From NCBI GenBank assembly GCA_022615215.1, contig JAKEHD010000179.1, forward strand, positions 1-5,891: a stretch of 5,891 nt of DNA, written 5' to 3'. Within the stretch, counting starts at the first letter, position 1. Each line of letters starts with the position of its first letter. The position numbers were made by a program, and so were the translations under genes. The notes under the pieces are model-generated. The model saw only the letters and a list, made by a program, of their open reading frames with translations, had not been told where the DNA came from and did not search any database. This document shows positions 5,176 through 5,891 of this stretch, piece by piece. Origin of the DNA: Blastocatellia bacterium. GTDB lineage: Bacteria > Acidobacteriota > Blastocatellia > UBA7656.

Positions 5176-5662
5176 AGAAAGCATCACGCACACTGCGGAT
5201 TTCGAGTTTCACCGACCCTTGAGACGCTTCATCAAGCACGAATGTATAATCGAATCCGTCTCGATCTATCGAGCGCCGCGCGTTTTCAAACATGGCGTAC
5301 TGCCTGAGGAGTATCTCTTCGGGGACGACGCGCGAACGGGCGGCGTTTCGCGCAAGGCAGGTCTCAAGCGATATGTCGAAAACCAGCAGGGCTGCGTTGA
5401 ATCCGTACCAGCGGGCTATCCTTATCAAGCGCCTGCGATATTCGCTCTCAAGGTGCATGGCATCGGCTACGGTCAGCCGTCCGATCAACAATCTCTTTTT
5501 GATCACGAAATGCATCAGTTCGAAAGCGTGCTCAGACACCCTCTGATCGGTCGGGTCATCTGACAGGCGGGCGCGGCAATCGTCGGAAGATACTATTTGA
5601 GTCGGCAGGAAATGACGGGCCGCGAAGGTCGATTTGCCGCACCCGGCAGGCCCGCACAGCAC
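5174..5662 (-). CDS. P-loop ATP-dependent kinase, polynucleotide-kinase-like (AAA_33 type)
   Basis: About 162 residues. Walker A GPAGCGKST is at residues 4-12, then SSDDCRARLSDD (substrate-side acidic residues), a central VADAMHLESEYRRRLIRIA helix, and a lid-like LARNAARSRVVPEE, followed by MFENAR. The layout matches stand-alone bacterial kinases related to the kinase domain of Pnkp, which phosphorylate nucleic-acid 5' ends; the substrate is not shown here. The GTG at 5662 is the only usual start in frame, but it would cut into the first strand (TLIVLCG). The same frame continues upstream to a stop at about 5694-5696, giving KIVLPSNTLIV without an ATG, GTG or TTG. The 5' end may have been altered by the adjoining repeats. 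No ribosome site is seen. Confidence 0.75.
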   Translation of the reverse strand: MLCGPAGCGKSTFAARHFLPTQIVSSDDCRARLSDDPTDQRVSEHAFELMHFVIKKRLLIGRLTVADAMHLESEYRRRLIRIARWYGFNAALLVFDISLETCLARNAARSRVVPEEILLRQYAMFENARRSIDRDGFDYTFVLDEASQGSVKLEIRSVRDAF

Positions 5663-5694
5663 TATGAGCGTGTTCGATGGAAGGACTATTTTCA

Positions 5695-5750
5695 GTCTTC
5701 AGCCCTCAGTCTTCAGCCGTCAGCTATCAGTCTTCAGCCGTCAGCCGTCA
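5695..5750 (+). repeat. CAGTCTTCAGCC-type tandem repeats
   Basis: Units of 7 and 14 bases (CAGCCGT, CAGTCTT, CAGCTAT) repeat about eight times upstream of the kinase. Each 7-base unit resembles the TATCAGC heptad seen at the right edge on the other strand. Confidence 0.85.
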
Positions 5751-5775
5751 GGGCAAGTATTCAACCACAGATAAC
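5734..5775 (+). repeat. Right copy of 42-base inverted repeat
   Basis: Exact inverted match to 1-42. It joins CAGCCGT units to the first arm of the ACCACAGAT palindrome. Confidence 0.9.
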
Positions 5776-5821
5776 ACAGATAGCACAAAAAATATCTGAG
5801 AAATCTGTGTAATCAGTGGTT
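5763..5821. repeat. Imperfect palindromic intergenic repeat
   Basis: The arms 5763-5781 and 5803-5821 pair at 17 of 19 positions around a 21-base A-rich loop. The arm sequence (AACCACAGAT / ATCTGTGT) is also present at 54-80 and 1-15. It could fold as RNA or DNA but has no T-run typical of a terminator. Confidence 0.8.
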
Positions 5822-5851
5822 CAGTAGCCCGACCGTGAGGAAGGGCTTGAG

Positions 5852-5891
5852 GCTGATAGCTGATAGCTGATAGCTGATAGCTGATAGCTGA
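5852..5891 (+). repeat. GCTGATA heptad tandem repeat, running off the right edge
   Basis: Five perfect GCTGATA units and a partial sixth (GCTGA). It probably continues outside the window and would be hypervariable in copy number. Confidence 0.95.

Noticed and set aside
5763..5821. Rho-independent terminator
   Set aside because: The imperfect palindrome has a long loop and no T-run after the stem; the same sequence recurs as a dispersed repeat.
5695..5891. CRISPR array
   Set aside because: Repeat units are 7 or 14 bases in direct tandem with no unique spacers of constant length and no cas genes.

Overview
The window looks like an accessory stretch of a chromosome from an environmental Gram-negative bacterium. 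A lipoprotein-type RND efflux adaptor implies an outer membrane. The abundant short intergenic repeats (GCTGATA heptads, CAGTCTTCAGCC-type units, GGGGAGCA / CACCCCTG tracts, and an ACCACAGAT...ATCTGTGT palindrome) are a style I associate with Acidobacteriota of the Blastocatellia type. That assignment is from memory and weak.

Layout. (1) Positions 1-2049, minus strand: a TetR-family repressor followed 58 bases later by an RND periplasmic adaptor lipoprotein. The adaptor's reading frame runs through repeat DNA and off the left edge. This is a typical self-regulated efflux operon, and the pump itself would lie outside the window. (2) Positions 2236-4649: a compact type II restriction-modification island. 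A 73-residue controller (C) protein overlaps by one base the start of a PD-(D/E)XK restriction endonuclease that resembles the ScaI family. A class-beta N4-cytosine/N6-adenine DNA methyltransferase is encoded convergently. The gene order and the C-box-like operators in front of both the C gene and the methyltransferase gene fit a controlled system in which C activates then limits its own C-R operon and represses M. (3) Positions 4759-5891: a small unknown protein gene and a P-loop kinase gene, separated and flanked by repeats.

The most interesting object is the endonuclease gene. Its N-terminal 101 codons and C-terminal 149 codons are intact but lie in different frames, separated by about 380 bases of AT-rich (about 35% GC), hairpin-rich DNA. 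The break falls exactly before the catalytic PD...ExK motif. Precise removal of 2842-3221 would rejoin the frame as ...DIVYIV-PDSRFSIEMK... . The 5' junction can form a nine-pair helix with a downstream internal segment, with a U-G wobble at the junction, as in the P1 helix of a group I intron. I could not find the rest of a group I core, and the last base of the insert would be A rather than the usual G. It may therefore be an unusual intron, another structured mobile element, or a small inactivating insertion. If it splices out, the system encodes a complete endonuclease; if not, the endonuclease is dead and only C and M remain functional.

Repeats bracket the window: a 42-base sequence at positions 1-42 recurs exactly, inverted, at 5734-5775.
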